This document shows positions 17,276 through 26,229 of a stretch of DNA of 64,000 nt, piece by piece. Origin of the DNA: Parvibaculum sp963975745 (GTDB lineage: Bacteria > Pseudomonadota > Alphaproteobacteria > Parvibaculales > Parvibaculaceae); contig NZ_CAXBIB010000008.1 in assembly GCF_963975745.1 (NCBI RefSeq), positions 1 to 64,000 of the forward strand. The letters run 5' to 3'. The notes under the pieces are model-generated. The model was given only the letters and a program-made list of their open reading frames with translations. It ran no database searches and was not told where the DNA came from. The position numbers and the translations under genes are program-made. Position 1 is the first letter of the stretch. Each line of letters begins with the position of its first letter.

Positions 17276-19237
17276 TTGCAGCGCTTCATGACCAAACCGG
17301 TTCTGACCGGACTGGCCATCGCCGTGGCGGCGATCCTTGCCCTTCTTGTCTTCTGGCCCACACAGGACACTCCGCCGCAAAGCACCGAGACCGCGGCGGA
17401 CCCGGCCGAAGCGCTGCCGAGCGAAGTCGTCGCGGAAATGCCCGGCTTCACCGACTTCCAGCCGGATGTGCCGCGGCATGGTTCGTCCCTGTTCGGCGAA
17501 CTCAAATATGCACCCGACTTCGCCCATTTCGACTACGTCAATCCGGCCGCCCCGAAGGGCGGGCTGTTGCGCTATGCGGTGGTCGGCAGCTTCGACAGCC
17601 TCAACAACTTCATCGTCCGGACCGAGCCGGCCGGATGGCTCGCGCTGATCTATGACACGCTGATGGCCCGCAGCCTGGATGAATCCGTCTCGGAATACGG
17701 GTTGCTTGCCGAAAGCGTTCGCCACCCGGCCGACTATTCCTCGGCCACCTATGTTCTTCGCCAGAATGCACGGTGGCATGATGGCGAGCCGGTGACACCC
17801 GCCGATGTCATCTGGACGCTCGAGACGCTCAAGGCGCAACATCCGGCCTATGCCGGCTATTACGCCAATGTGATCGCGGTCGAGCAGACCGGTCCGCGCG
17901 AGGTCACGTTCCGTTTCGACGAGACCGGCAACCGGGAACTGCCGCAGATCGTCGGCCAGTTTCCGGTGCTGCCGAAGCACTACTGGACCGGCAAGGACGC
18001 CAATGGCCGTCCGCGCGACATTTCCGCGGCCACGCTTGAGCCGCCGCTGGGCAGCGGCCCCTACCGGATCGGCAAGGTCTCGCCCGGCCAGGACATCACC
18101 TATGAGCGTGTCGAGGATTATTGGGGCCGCGATCTGCCGGTGAATGTCGGCGCCAACAATTTCGACCGTATCCGGCTGATCTATTTCCGCGATGCGACCA
18201 TCGCCTTTCAGGCATTCAAGGGCGGGCAGGTGGACCTGCGCATCGAAAACAGCGCCCGCAACTGGGCCACCGAATACGACATTCCGGCCGTGCGACGGGG
18301 CGATATCAAGCGCGACAGCATCCCCTCGCTCAATCCGCAGGGCATGCAGGGATTCGCCTTCAATCTCCGGCGCGAGAAGTTCAAGGACATTCGCGTCCGG
18401 CGTGCCTTCAACCACGCCTTCGACTACGAGTGGATGAACCGGACGCTGTTCCACGATCAGTACACGCGCGCGGGAAGCTATTTCGCCAATTCCGAGATGG
18501 CCGCAACCGGTCTGCCGGAAGGCGCCGAGCGCGAAATTCTCGAATCGATGCGCGACCTGGTGCGGCCGGAAGTCCTTGCCGAGCCCTATGCCAATCCCGT
18601 CACCGATGGCAGCGGCAACAATCGACGCAATCTGCAGCGCGCAACCGAGCTTCTTGCCGAGGCCGGCTGGACCATCAGCGACGGCAAGCTGACCCATGAA
18701 GACAGCGGCGAACGGATGAGCGTCGAATTCCTGATCGCCGACCCGACGTTCGAGCGCGTCGTTGCACCCTACCGGCAGTCGCTGGAACGACTCGGCATCG
18801 AAGTGCGGATTCGAACCGTCGATTCGGCACAGTATCAGCGCCGTACCGACGAACGCGATTTCGACATCGTTGTCGAGAATTTCGGACAATCCATTTCACC
18901 GGGCAACGAACAACGCGACTACTGGGGTTGCGCCGCCGCCGAACAGGAAGGCAGCCGCAATGTCATCGGCATCTGCGATCCGGCGATCGAGAAGCTGATC
19001 GACCGGGTGATCTTCGCCGAGAGCCGCGCCGAACTGGTCGCCGCCGTCAAGGCGCTCGACCGGGTGTTGCTGCATGGACATTATGTCGTGCCGCAGTGGT
19101 ATCTCGCGACGACGCGCGTGGCCTACTGGTCCCGGCTGCGCCATCCCGAGCGCATGCCGGCTTATTCGATCGGCTTTCCGACAATATGGTGGCATGAGGG
19201 CGCAACAGACCCGGATGCCATGGATGAAGCCCCATGA
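17276..19237 (+). CDS. yejA: Extracellular peptide-binding protein, YejA-like (first copy)
   Basis: A 653-aa family-5 solute-binding protein for an ABC importer. An N-terminal hydrophobic signal (about 8-28) is followed by the YejA-like opening HGSSLFGELKYAPDFAHFDY, NPAAPKGG, then PPLGSGPYRIGKV and RVRRAFNHAFDYEWMNR. YejA-type proteins deliver oligopeptides and microcin C-like compounds. TTG at 17276 is preferred: AGGGAGG ends five bases upstream, whereas the in-frame ATG at 17288 would be 17 bases away. Its stop overlaps the start of the second binding protein (ATGA), giving a coupled yejA-yejA-yejB-yejE-yejF operon. Confidence 0.9.
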   Translation: MQRFMTKPVLTGLAIAVAAILALLVFWPTQDTPPQSTETAADPAEALPSEVVAEMPGFTDFQPDVPRHGSSLFGELKYAPDFAHFDYVNPAAPKGGLLRYAVVGSFDSLNNFIVRTEPAGWLALIYDTLMARSLDESVSEYGLLAESVRHPADYSSATYVLRQNARWHDGEPVTPADVIWTLETLKAQHPAYAGYYANVIAVEQTGPREVTFRFDETGNRELPQIVGQFPVLPKHYWTGKDANGRPRDISAATLEPPLGSGPYRIGKVSPGQDITYERVEDYWGRDLPVNVGANNFDRIRLIYFRDATIAFQAFKGGQVDLRIENSARNWATEYDIPAVRRGDIKRDSIPSLNPQGMQGFAFNLRREKFKDIRVRRAFNHAFDYEWMNRTLFHDQYTRAGSYFANSEMAATGLPEGAEREILESMRDLVRPEVLAEPYANPVTDGSGNNRRNLQRATELLAEAGWTISDGKLTHEDSGERMSVEFLIADPTFERVVAPYRQSLERLGIEVRIRTVDSAQYQRRTDERDFDIVVENFGQSISPGNEQRDYWGCAAAEQEGSRNVIGICDPAIEKLIDRVIFAESRAELVAAVKALDRVLLHGHYVVPQWYLATTRVAYWSRLRHPERMPAYSIGFPTIWWHEGATDPDAMDEAP

Positions 19238-21081
19238 GCGGTCCCCTGACGTTTTCCCGGCGGCACGTGCTGTCGCTGGCCGGTGCCACACTCGCCCTGC
19301 CGTGGTTGCCACGCGCCGGCCAGGCGGCTGCCGGCCGTCACGGCATGTCGTTCTTCGGCGAGCTGAAATATCCGGCCGGCTTTTCCCATTTCGACTATGT
19401 CGACCCTGCCGCCCCCAAGGGCGGAACCTTTGCCCATATCGGCGAGAGTTCGGTTCTCACCTTCGATTCCCTCAATGCCTATATCCTCAAGGGCAATGCG
19501 GCGCAGGGCCTGAACCTGATTTTCGACACGCTGATGACGCGGGCGCTCGACGAACCCGATGCGCTTTATGGCCTTGTCGCCGAAAGCGTGGAGAGCGATG
19601 GCAACCGGCTGACCTTCCATCTGCGTGCGGGCGCGCATTTCCACGACGGATCGGCACTGACGGCGGAAGACGCTGCCTTTTCCCTGATGTTGCTGAAGGA
19701 AAAGGGCCATCCGCTCATCTCCCAGAATCTCCGTGAGATGAGCGAGGCCAGGGCGCGCGACGCGCGGACGCTTGACGTCACCTTCACGGGCGAGCAGACG
19801 CGCGACCTGCCGCTTTTCATCGCCGGCGGGCTGCCGATCTTTTCAAAGGCCTGGTACAGCGAACACGACTTCGCCGAATCGTCGCTGACGCCACCGCTCG
19901 GCAGCGGACCTTACCGGGTCGGGCCGTTTCGCGCCGGCCGCAGCATCACCTATGAGCGCGTCGCCGATTACTGGGCGCGCGACCTCAACGTCAATGCCGG
20001 ACAATGGAACTTCGATCGCATCCGCTATGAATATTTCCGCGATCGCACTGCGCAGTTCGAAGCCTTCGCCGCGGGTGCCTATCACTTCCGCGAAGAATTC
20101 ACGTCGCGCACCTGGGCCACGCAGTACGACTTCCCGGCCGTCAAGGACGGCCGCGTGCAATTGCTGACGCTGCCGGACAACCGGCCATCGGGCGCGCAAG
20201 GATGGTTCATCAATACGCGACGGGACAAGTTCAAGGATATTCGCGTGCGCGAGGCGCTGGGGCTGGCCTTCGACTTCGAATGGACCAATCGCAACCTGTT
20301 CTACGATCTCTATACGCGCACCGCGAGCTACTTCGAGAATTCCCCGATGAAGGCCGAGGGCGAACCGACGGCGGCCGAACTGGCACTTCTCGAGCCGTTT
20401 CGCGAGACGCTGCCCGAGGCGGTGTTCGGCCCCGTCGCGACACCTCCCGTCAGCGACGGCTCGGGCCAGGACCGTGCCCTGCTCCGGCGCGCAGCGGCGC
20501 TGCTCGATGCGGCCGGCTGGCGCGTCGAAGGCGGGCAGCGCCGCAATGCGCAGGGCGAAGCACTGACCGTCGAGTTCCTCGACGACGAACCGACCTTCGA
20601 GCGGATCGTTGCGCCCTATGTCAAGAATCTGAAGCTCTTGGGTATCGATGCCCGTATTCGCCAGATCGACTCTGCGCAGTTTCAGGAACGGATGAAGTTC
20701 TACGATTTCGACGCCTCGATCCGGCGCTTTTCGCTGAGCCTCACCCCGGGGATCGAAATGCGCAGCTACTGGTCGTCGAGCTTCGCGGAGGTGCCGGGGG
20801 GCAACAATCTTTCCGGCATTTCCGATCCCGTCATCGACGCCCTGATCGAGAAGACGATCACTGCGGCAACGCGCGAGGAGCAGATCGTGACCGCCCGTGC
20901 GCTCGACCGGGTGCTGCGTGCCGGGCACTACTGGATACCGCAGTGGCACAAGGCCTCGCACCATCTTGCTTTCTGGGACATATTCGGACGACCCGAATCG
21001 CAACCGACCTATGATCGCGGCGTGCCGGCGACTTGGTGGTTCGATCGGGAGAAGGCCGAGAAGCTCGGCATCAAGGACTGA
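19234..21081 (+). CDS. yejA: Extracellular peptide-binding protein, YejA-like (second copy)
   Basis: A 615-aa paralogue of the preceding gene with the same blocks (MSFFGELKYPAGFSHFDYV, DPAAPKGG, PPLGSGPYRVG). Its N-terminus, FSRRHVLSLAGATLALPWLP, has twin arginines before a hydrophobic stretch and may be a Tat signal, in contrast to the Sec-like start of copy one. The ATG at 19234 overlaps the upstream stop by four bases. Two binding proteins feeding one permease would widen the range of peptides taken up; that is inference. Confidence 0.9.
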   Translation: MSGPLTFSRRHVLSLAGATLALPWLPRAGQAAAGRHGMSFFGELKYPAGFSHFDYVDPAAPKGGTFAHIGESSVLTFDSLNAYILKGNAAQGLNLIFDTLMTRALDEPDALYGLVAESVESDGNRLTFHLRAGAHFHDGSALTAEDAAFSLMLLKEKGHPLISQNLREMSEARARDARTLDVTFTGEQTRDLPLFIAGGLPIFSKAWYSEHDFAESSLTPPLGSGPYRVGPFRAGRSITYERVADYWARDLNVNAGQWNFDRIRYEYFRDRTAQFEAFAAGAYHFREEFTSRTWATQYDFPAVKDGRVQLLTLPDNRPSGAQGWFINTRRDKFKDIRVREALGLAFDFEWTNRNLFYDLYTRTASYFENSPMKAEGEPTAAELALLEPFRETLPEAVFGPVATPPVSDGSGQDRALLRRAAALLDAAGWRVEGGQRRNAQGEALTVEFLDDEPTFERIVAPYVKNLKLLGIDARIRQIDSAQFQERMKFYDFDASIRRFSLSLTPGIEMRSYWSSSFAEVPGGNNLSGISDPVIDALIEKTITAATREEQIVTARALDRVLRAGHYWIPQWHKASHHLAFWDIFGRPESQPTYDRGVPATWWFDREKAEKLGIKD

Positions 21082-21091
21082 CGCGCATCCC

Positions 21092-22201
21092 ATGGCCGCT
21101 TATATCGTCCGACGCCTGCTGCTGATGATCCCGACCATTTTCGGGATCTTGCTGGTCAGTTTCGCCGTGGTGCAGTTCGCGCCGGGCGGGCCGATCGAGC
21201 GGATCATCGCCCAATTGCAGGGTACCGAGGTCGCCGCCACGGCGCGCATCGGCGGCACCGGCGGCGGCGATTTCGCGCAGCAGGGCATGATGGGCGGCGG
21301 CGATGCGGCGCTTGCGAGCAAATATCGCGGCGCGCAGGGGCTCGATCCCGCCTTCCTGCGCTCCCTCGAGGTGCAGTTCGGCTTCGACAAGCCGGCACAT
21401 GAGCGCTTCTTCCTGATGGTCTGGAACTATGTGCGTTTCGACTTCGGATCGAGCTATTTCCGGGACACCAGCGTGTTGTCGCTGATCGCCGAGAAACTGC
21501 CCGTGTCGATCTCGCTCGGATTGTGGACCACGCTCCTCACCTATCTCATCTCCATCCCGCTCGGCATCCGCAAGGCGATCCGCGACGGCAGCCGCTTCGA
21601 CACATGGACCAGTGGCGTCATCATTGTCGGTTATGCCGTGCCGGGCTTCCTGTTCGCCGTGTTCCTGATCGTGCTCTTTGCCGGCGGTTCGTATTTCTCG
21701 ATCTTCCCGTTGCGCGGGCTTACCTCCGACAATTGGGAGAGCCTCAGTACCGCCGGCAAGGTGCTGGACTATCTCTGGCACATCGTGCTGCCGGTCACCG
21801 CCATGACCATCGGTGCCTTCGCAACAACGACGCTCCTGACCAAGAACTCGTTCCTCGACGAGATCCGCAAGCAGTATGTGATGACAGCGCGCGCCAAGGG
21901 CCTGTCCGAACGTCAGGTCCTCTATGGACATGTCTTCCGCAATGCGATGCTGATCGTCGTGGCCGGCTTCCCGGGCGCCTTTGTCGGCGCCTTCTTTACC
22001 GGGTCGCTGCTGATCGAGACGATCTTCTCGCTCGACGGGTTGGGGCTCCTCTCCTATGAATCGATCATCAACCGCGACTACCCGGTCGTCTTCGCAACAC
22101 TTTATGTTTTCGGGTTGATCGGGCTCATCGTCTCGCTGATCAGCGACCTGACCTATACATGGATCGATCCACGCATCGATTTCGAGACGCGGGAGGTCTG
22201 A
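21092..22201 (+). CDS. yejB: Peptide ABC transporter permease YejB
   Basis: A 369-aa inner-membrane permease beginning AAYIVRRLLLMIPTIFGILL, the hallmark of the DppB/YejB family. A long periplasmic loop (about 45-125, Gly-rich) distinguishes the YejB subtype from DppB. Six hydrophobic segments are visible, and the cytoplasmic EAA-like loop (RKQYVMTARAKGLSERQVLY) contacts the ATPase. It follows the second binding protein by 10 bp. Confidence 0.94.
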   Translation: MAAYIVRRLLLMIPTIFGILLVSFAVVQFAPGGPIERIIAQLQGTEVAATARIGGTGGGDFAQQGMMGGGDAALASKYRGAQGLDPAFLRSLEVQFGFDKPAHERFFLMVWNYVRFDFGSSYFRDTSVLSLIAEKLPVSISLGLWTTLLTYLISIPLGIRKAIRDGSRFDTWTSGVIIVGYAVPGFLFAVFLIVLFAGGSYFSIFPLRGLTSDNWESLSTAGKVLDYLWHIVLPVTAMTIGAFATTTLLTKNSFLDEIRKQYVMTARAKGLSERQVLYGHVFRNAMLIVVAGFPGAFVGAFFTGSLLIETIFSLDGLGLLSYESIINRDYPVVFATLYVFGLIGLIVSLISDLTYTWIDPRIDFETREV

Positions 22202-22204
22202 CGG

Positions 22205-23257
22205 ATGGCGCTTCCGATCCGTCCTCGTATCCGCATCAGCCCGATCAGCCAGCGGCGCTGGCGCAACTTCAAGGCCAACAGGCGCGGCTACTGGAGCCTG
22301 TGGGTATTCGGCGTGCTTTTCTTTCTGTCGCTTTTCGCCGAGTTCATCGCCAATGATCGCCCGCTGCTGGTGATCTACAAGGGCGAGATCTACACACCTG
22401 TTTTCGTCGACTATCCCGAGACCACATTCGGCGGTTTCTTCGAAACCAAGACAGACTACCGCGACGCCTATGTTCAGGAGCTGATCGCCGAGGCCGGCGG
22501 ACGCATGGTCTGGCCGCTGATCCGCTATTCCTATCGAACGATAAACCTCACGCCCGCAAGCGGTTTCCCTGCCCCGCCTTCGACCGAAAACTGGCTTGGC
22601 ACCGACGATCAGGGCCGCGACGTTGTGGCCCGACTGATCTATGGATTCCGCATTTCGGTTCTGTTCGGCCTGACGCTCACCGTCCTGTCCTCGATCATCG
22701 GCGTTGCGGCAGGCGCCGTGCAAGGCTATTTCGGCGGCTGGACCGACCTCCTGTTCCAGCGTTTCATCGAAATCTGGAACAGTATTCCGGCGCTCTACCT
22801 GCTCATCATCATCGCCGCGATCATCGAACCCAATTTCTGGGTTCTGCTCGGCATTCTGCTGCTGTTCTCCTGGGTCGCCCTGGTCGGCGTCGTCCGTGCC
22901 GAATTCCTGCGCGCGCGCAACTTCGAGTATGTCAATGCCGCCCGGGCACTCGGGCTCGGCAGCGGCAAAATCATGTTCCGGCATCTCCTGCCCAACGCGA
23001 TGGTCGCGACGCTTACTTTCATGCCCTTCATCCTCAACTCATCGATCACCACGCTGACGGCGCTCGACTTTCTTGGGCTCGGCATGCCGCCAGGGTCGCC
23101 TTCGCTGGGCGAACTTCTGGCGCAGGGCAAGGCCAATCTGAATGCGCCATGGCTCGGCCTGACCGGATTTTTCGCGATTGCGACAATGCTGAGCCTGCTG
23201 ATCTTCATCGGCGAGGCGGTGCGCGACGCCTTCGATCCGCGCAAGGTGCTGCGATGA
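22205..23257 (+). CDS. yejE: Peptide ABC transporter permease YejE
   Basis: A 350-aa permease partner of YejB. The N-terminus (ISPISQRRWRNFKANRRGYW) and the extra periplasmic domain (about 50-135, containing YKGEIYTPVFVDYPETTFGG) are typical of YejE rather than DppC. LGTDDQGRDVVARLIYGFRIS and the EAA-like loop (NAARALGLGSGKIMFRH) are conserved. Three bases separate it from yejB, and its stop overlaps the yejF start. Confidence 0.94.
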   Translation: MALPIRPRIRISPISQRRWRNFKANRRGYWSLWVFGVLFFLSLFAEFIANDRPLLVIYKGEIYTPVFVDYPETTFGGFFETKTDYRDAYVQELIAEAGGRMVWPLIRYSYRTINLTPASGFPAPPSTENWLGTDDQGRDVVARLIYGFRISVLFGLTLTVLSSIIGVAAGAVQGYFGGWTDLLFQRFIEIWNSIPALYLLIIIAAIIEPNFWVLLGILLLFSWVALVGVVRAEFLRARNFEYVNAARALGLGSGKIMFRHLLPNAMVATLTFMPFILNSSITTLTALDFLGLGMPPGSPSLGELLAQGKANLNAPWLGLTGFFAIATMLSLLIFIGEAVRDAFDPRKVLR

Positions 23258-24882
23258 GCGGGACACTGGTCGATGTGAAGGATCTCTCGGTCGGTTTCCG
23301 TATGGATGGTCAGGAGACAATTGCGGTCGACCGGATTTCCTTCGACATCAAGCCCGGCGAAACGGTCGCGCTGGTCGGCGAATCAGGATCGGGAAAGTCG
23401 GTCTCCGCCCTGTCGATCATGCAGCTGCTCAACTATCCGCAGGCCTTTCATCCTTCCGGCGAGATCATGTTCGATGGGCAGAACCTCATCGGCGCAAACG
23501 AACGGACGATGCGGTGCATCCGCGGCAACAAGATCACGATGATCTTCCAGGAACCGATGACCTCGCTCAATCCCCTGCATACGATCGAACGACAGGTCGG
23601 CGAAGTCCTGATCGAGCACAAGGGACTGCGCGGCGATGCCGTCCGCGCTCGGGTGCTGGACCTCTTGCGGAAAGTCGGCATTCCCAATGTCGAGGAACGG
23701 CTCGATGCTTACCCGCATCAGCTTTCGGGCGGGCAGCGCCAGCGCGTCATCATCGCCATGGCGCTTGCGAACGAGCCGGACCTGCTGATTGCAGACGAGC
23801 CGACGACCGCTCTCGACGTGACGGTGCAAGCGCAGATTCTCGAGCTTCTCAAGGATCTCAAGCGCGAAATGGGAATGGCCCTCTTGCTGATCACGCATGA
23901 TCTCGGCGTGGTCCGGAAGATGGCAGACCGCGTCAACGTGATGACCGGCGGCAAGATTGTCGAATGCGGGCCGACCGAACGTGTATTCACCGCGCCACAA
24001 CATGCCTATACGCAAAAGCTCCTGGCGTCCGAACCGAAGGGCCGCGCCCTGGGCGCGCCGAAGGACGGCCCCATGGTCATGGACGTTGCGAATCTTCGTG
24101 TCTGGTTCCCGATCAAGCGCGGATTGCTGCGACGTACCGTCAGCCATGTGAAGGCCGTGGACGACGTGTCGCTGACACTGCGGGAGGGGCGCACGCTCGG
24201 TGTTGTCGGCGAATCGGGTTCCGGCAAGACGACGCTCGGACTGGCCATGATGCGCCTGATCTCGAGCCAGGGCAGCATCGGCTTTCGCGGACAGAATATT
24301 CAAGGTATCACGATCAAGGAGATGCGGCCGCTGCGACGCCACATGCAGATCGTCTTCCAGGATCCCTATGGATCGCTTTCTCCCCGCATGTCGGTTGGGC
24401 AGATCGTCGAAGAGGGCCTGGTCATTCAGAAGCTCGACCTGACCCCGGAAGGCCGGCGGCAACGCGTGTCGGAAGCGCTTGGCGAGGTCGGTCTCGACCC
24501 GGCCATGCAGGATCGCTATCCACATGAATTCTCGGGCGGACAACGCCAGCGCATTGCCATCGCACGCGCCATGGCTTTGAAGCCGCGTTTCGTGATGCTG
24601 GACGAGCCGACCAGCGCGCTGGACATGTCGGTGCAGGCGCAGATTGTCGAGCTTCTGCGCGAACTGCAACGGCGCAACAATCTGGCCTATCTGTTCATCA
24701 GCCACGATCTGAGGGTCGTGCGGGCGCTGGCCGACGATATCATCGTGATGCGGAACGGAAAGGTCGTGGAAGCCGGCAGCGCCGATGAAGTTTTCGACGC
24801 ACCAAGGACCGACTACACCAAGGCGCTGATGGCAGCCGCTTTCGAACTCGCGGCGGCACCGAGCGGCGTCGTTTCGGAGTAG
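23254..24882 (+). CDS. yejF: Peptide ABC transporter ATP-binding protein YejF (fused double ATPase)
   Basis: A 542-aa protein with two complete ABC ATPase domains. Walker A motifs are GESGSGKSVSAL (about 40-51) and GESGSGKTTLGL (about 320-331). Signatures are LSGGQRQRVIIAMAL and FSGGQRQRIAIARAM, and Walker B motifs are LLIADEPTTALD and VMLDEPTSALD. It energises YejBE. The ATG overlaps the yejE stop (ATGA). It is the last gene of the operon, convergent with the NlpC/P60 gene five bases on. Confidence 0.95.
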   Translation: MSGTLVDVKDLSVGFRMDGQETIAVDRISFDIKPGETVALVGESGSGKSVSALSIMQLLNYPQAFHPSGEIMFDGQNLIGANERTMRCIRGNKITMIFQEPMTSLNPLHTIERQVGEVLIEHKGLRGDAVRARVLDLLRKVGIPNVEERLDAYPHQLSGGQRQRVIIAMALANEPDLLIADEPTTALDVTVQAQILELLKDLKREMGMALLLITHDLGVVRKMADRVNVMTGGKIVECGPTERVFTAPQHAYTQKLLASEPKGRALGAPKDGPMVMDVANLRVWFPIKRGLLRRTVSHVKAVDDVSLTLREGRTLGVVGESGSGKTTLGLAMMRLISSQGSIGFRGQNIQGITIKEMRPLRRHMQIVFQDPYGSLSPRMSVGQIVEEGLVIQKLDLTPEGRRQRVSEALGEVGLDPAMQDRYPHEFSGGQRQRIAIARAMALKPRFVMLDEPTSALDMSVQAQIVELLRELQRRNNLAYLFISHDLRVVRALADDIIVMRNGKVVEAGSADEVFDAPRTDYTKALMAAAFELAAAPSGVVSE

Positions 24883-24886
24883 GCCG

Positions 24887-25756
24887 TCAGCGACCGGAAA
24901 ACCGCTTGATGCTGGTGACGTGGCCGGCCTCGGAGCGCGCGATGCGCGACATCGCAACATCAAGCCGCTCGATGGCGACCATCATGTGAAAGGCATTGGC
25001 GTGAATCATGCGCTCGGCATCGACCATGATTGCGACGTGCCCTTTCCAGAAGACCAGATCGCCGCGCTTCAATCTGGTGAAGTCGATCGGCTCCGGCAGC
25101 GCCTCGCCCAGCGTCGCTTCCTGCATGTCGGTGTCGCGCAGCGATGAGATACCGGCACGTTCGAGTGCCGCCTGTACCAGCCCCGAACAGTCGAGGCCCG
25201 TGCTGGCGCGACCGCCCCATAGATAGGGCACGCCCAGAAATTCCTCCGCCACCGTCACATAGTCGCGCACATGCGTGCCGATGGGCGCCAGATGCGCCGT
25301 GAAGACCCACCCGCCCCGATCGATCTCGCTGAAATTGCCGCGTGCGCCGGTGACTCGCAGCTTGGCGTTCATCGGCAATGGCCTGGCCGGCCGCGTCTTC
25401 AGGTCCGGTTTCGGATAAGCGAAGGTCCGCAGTGCTGCAACCGTGTGCGTCGGCATCGAGGGCCGGGGCGCAAGATCCTTCGTTTCGACATATCCGACAT
25501 AGTCATCGAGTGTCGCCTGCCCCCAGGCCCATCCGTTCTTCTCCTCATAGACGCGGAAAACCTCGCCGAAAAGCAATTGCGTATCCATCGGCGCGTCTGC
25601 TTCGGGGCGCCGCAACAACGGGAGCACCGGCGCAACGACCTGACGGTTCGACCCTTCGGCAAATTGCGCCGCACTGACCTCGCCACGCAAATGTGCGGCC
25701 GCGAGGTCGTCGCGATAAGGATTGAGCCTGCGGTCGGGCCCGCGTTCGCGGTTCAT
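24887..25756 (-). CDS. NlpC/P60 family peptidoglycan hydrolase
   Basis: A 289-aa protein with SH3-like segments in the N-terminal half (about 30-140) and a C-terminal NlpC/P60 domain (about 165-285). The catalytic Cys is in LDCSGLVQAALERAG, preceded by the VPYLWGGRAS block, and the His in GHVAIMVD. Such enzymes cleave D-glutamyl-diaminopimelate peptide bonds. No signal peptide is evident, so it may act on imported muropeptides in the cytoplasm, as YkfC-type enzymes do; the nearby peptide importer and aminopeptidase fit that idea. The start overlaps the MarR-gene stop by four bases. Confidence 0.87.
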   Translation of the reverse strand: MNRERGPDRRLNPYRDDLAAAHLRGEVSAAQFAEGSNRQVVAPVLPLLRRPEADAPMDTQLLFGEVFRVYEEKNGWAWGQATLDDYVGYVETKDLAPRPSMPTHTVAALRTFAYPKPDLKTRPARPLPMNAKLRVTGARGNFSEIDRGGWVFTAHLAPIGTHVRDYVTVAEEFLGVPYLWGGRASTGLDCSGLVQAALERAGISSLRDTDMQEATLGEALPEPIDFTRLKRGDLVFWKGHVAIMVDAERMIHANAFHMMVAIERLDVAMSRIARSEAGHVTSIKRFSGR

Positions 25757-26124
25757 GTCTCCATGCCTCGCGAAGAGGCGACGATGAGATCGGCGAACTC
25801 ATGCACGAAGGCCGAGCCCTTGACCGTTCTTTGCACCAGCACGTTGCGCCGGTCGGCGTCGTCGCGTGCACGTTTCAGGAGTTCGAGGCTGCCCAGCGTA
25901 TCGAGCGCCCTTGTGATGGCCGGCTTCGAAACGCCGAGCGTGGCGGCAAGGCCGCGGACCGTATGCGGGGGCGGATCAAGATAGACGGTAAACATGATCG
26001 CAAGCTGCCTCGATGAAAGATCGGGTCCTGCCCGGCGCACCGACTGGAGGATGACGTCGTGCCAGAGCGACAGGGCCTCGCCCGGCTTCAATGCGCCGTC
26101 TTCGCCAAAAGACAGTCCCGGCAT
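25753..26124 (-). CDS. MarR-like transcriptional regulator
   Basis: A 123-aa protein with a winged helix-turn-helix: SSRQLAIMFTVYLDPPPHTVRGLAATLGVSKPAITRALDTL is read across about residues 40-80, followed by a wing with RDDADRRNVLVQRT. The ATG at 26124 is preferred because GGGGGGAAC lies directly upstream; ATGs further up add 14-21 residues. It is coupled to the NlpC/P60 gene. The family controls stress or catabolic genes; the target here is unknown. Confidence 0.8.
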   Translation of the reverse strand: MPGLSFGEDGALKPGEALSLWHDVILQSVRRAGPDLSSRQLAIMFTVYLDPPPHTVRGLAATLGVSKPAITRALDTLGSLELLKRARDDADRRNVLVQRTVKGSAFVHEFADLIVASSRGMET

Positions 26125-26229
26125 CGTTCCCCCCCGCACCGCCATCTTCGCGCTCCGGGCCGGCAAGACCGAGGCCCATCCGTTCCGGAGCCGAATCAGT
26201 CTAGCGCCGCTTCGAAGCGGGGCAAGCGG

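Noticed and set aside
21071..22984. 637-codon antisense frame over yejB and yejE
   Set aside because: Asp/Glu/Gln/Arg-biased translation without domains, opposite two unmistakable permeases.
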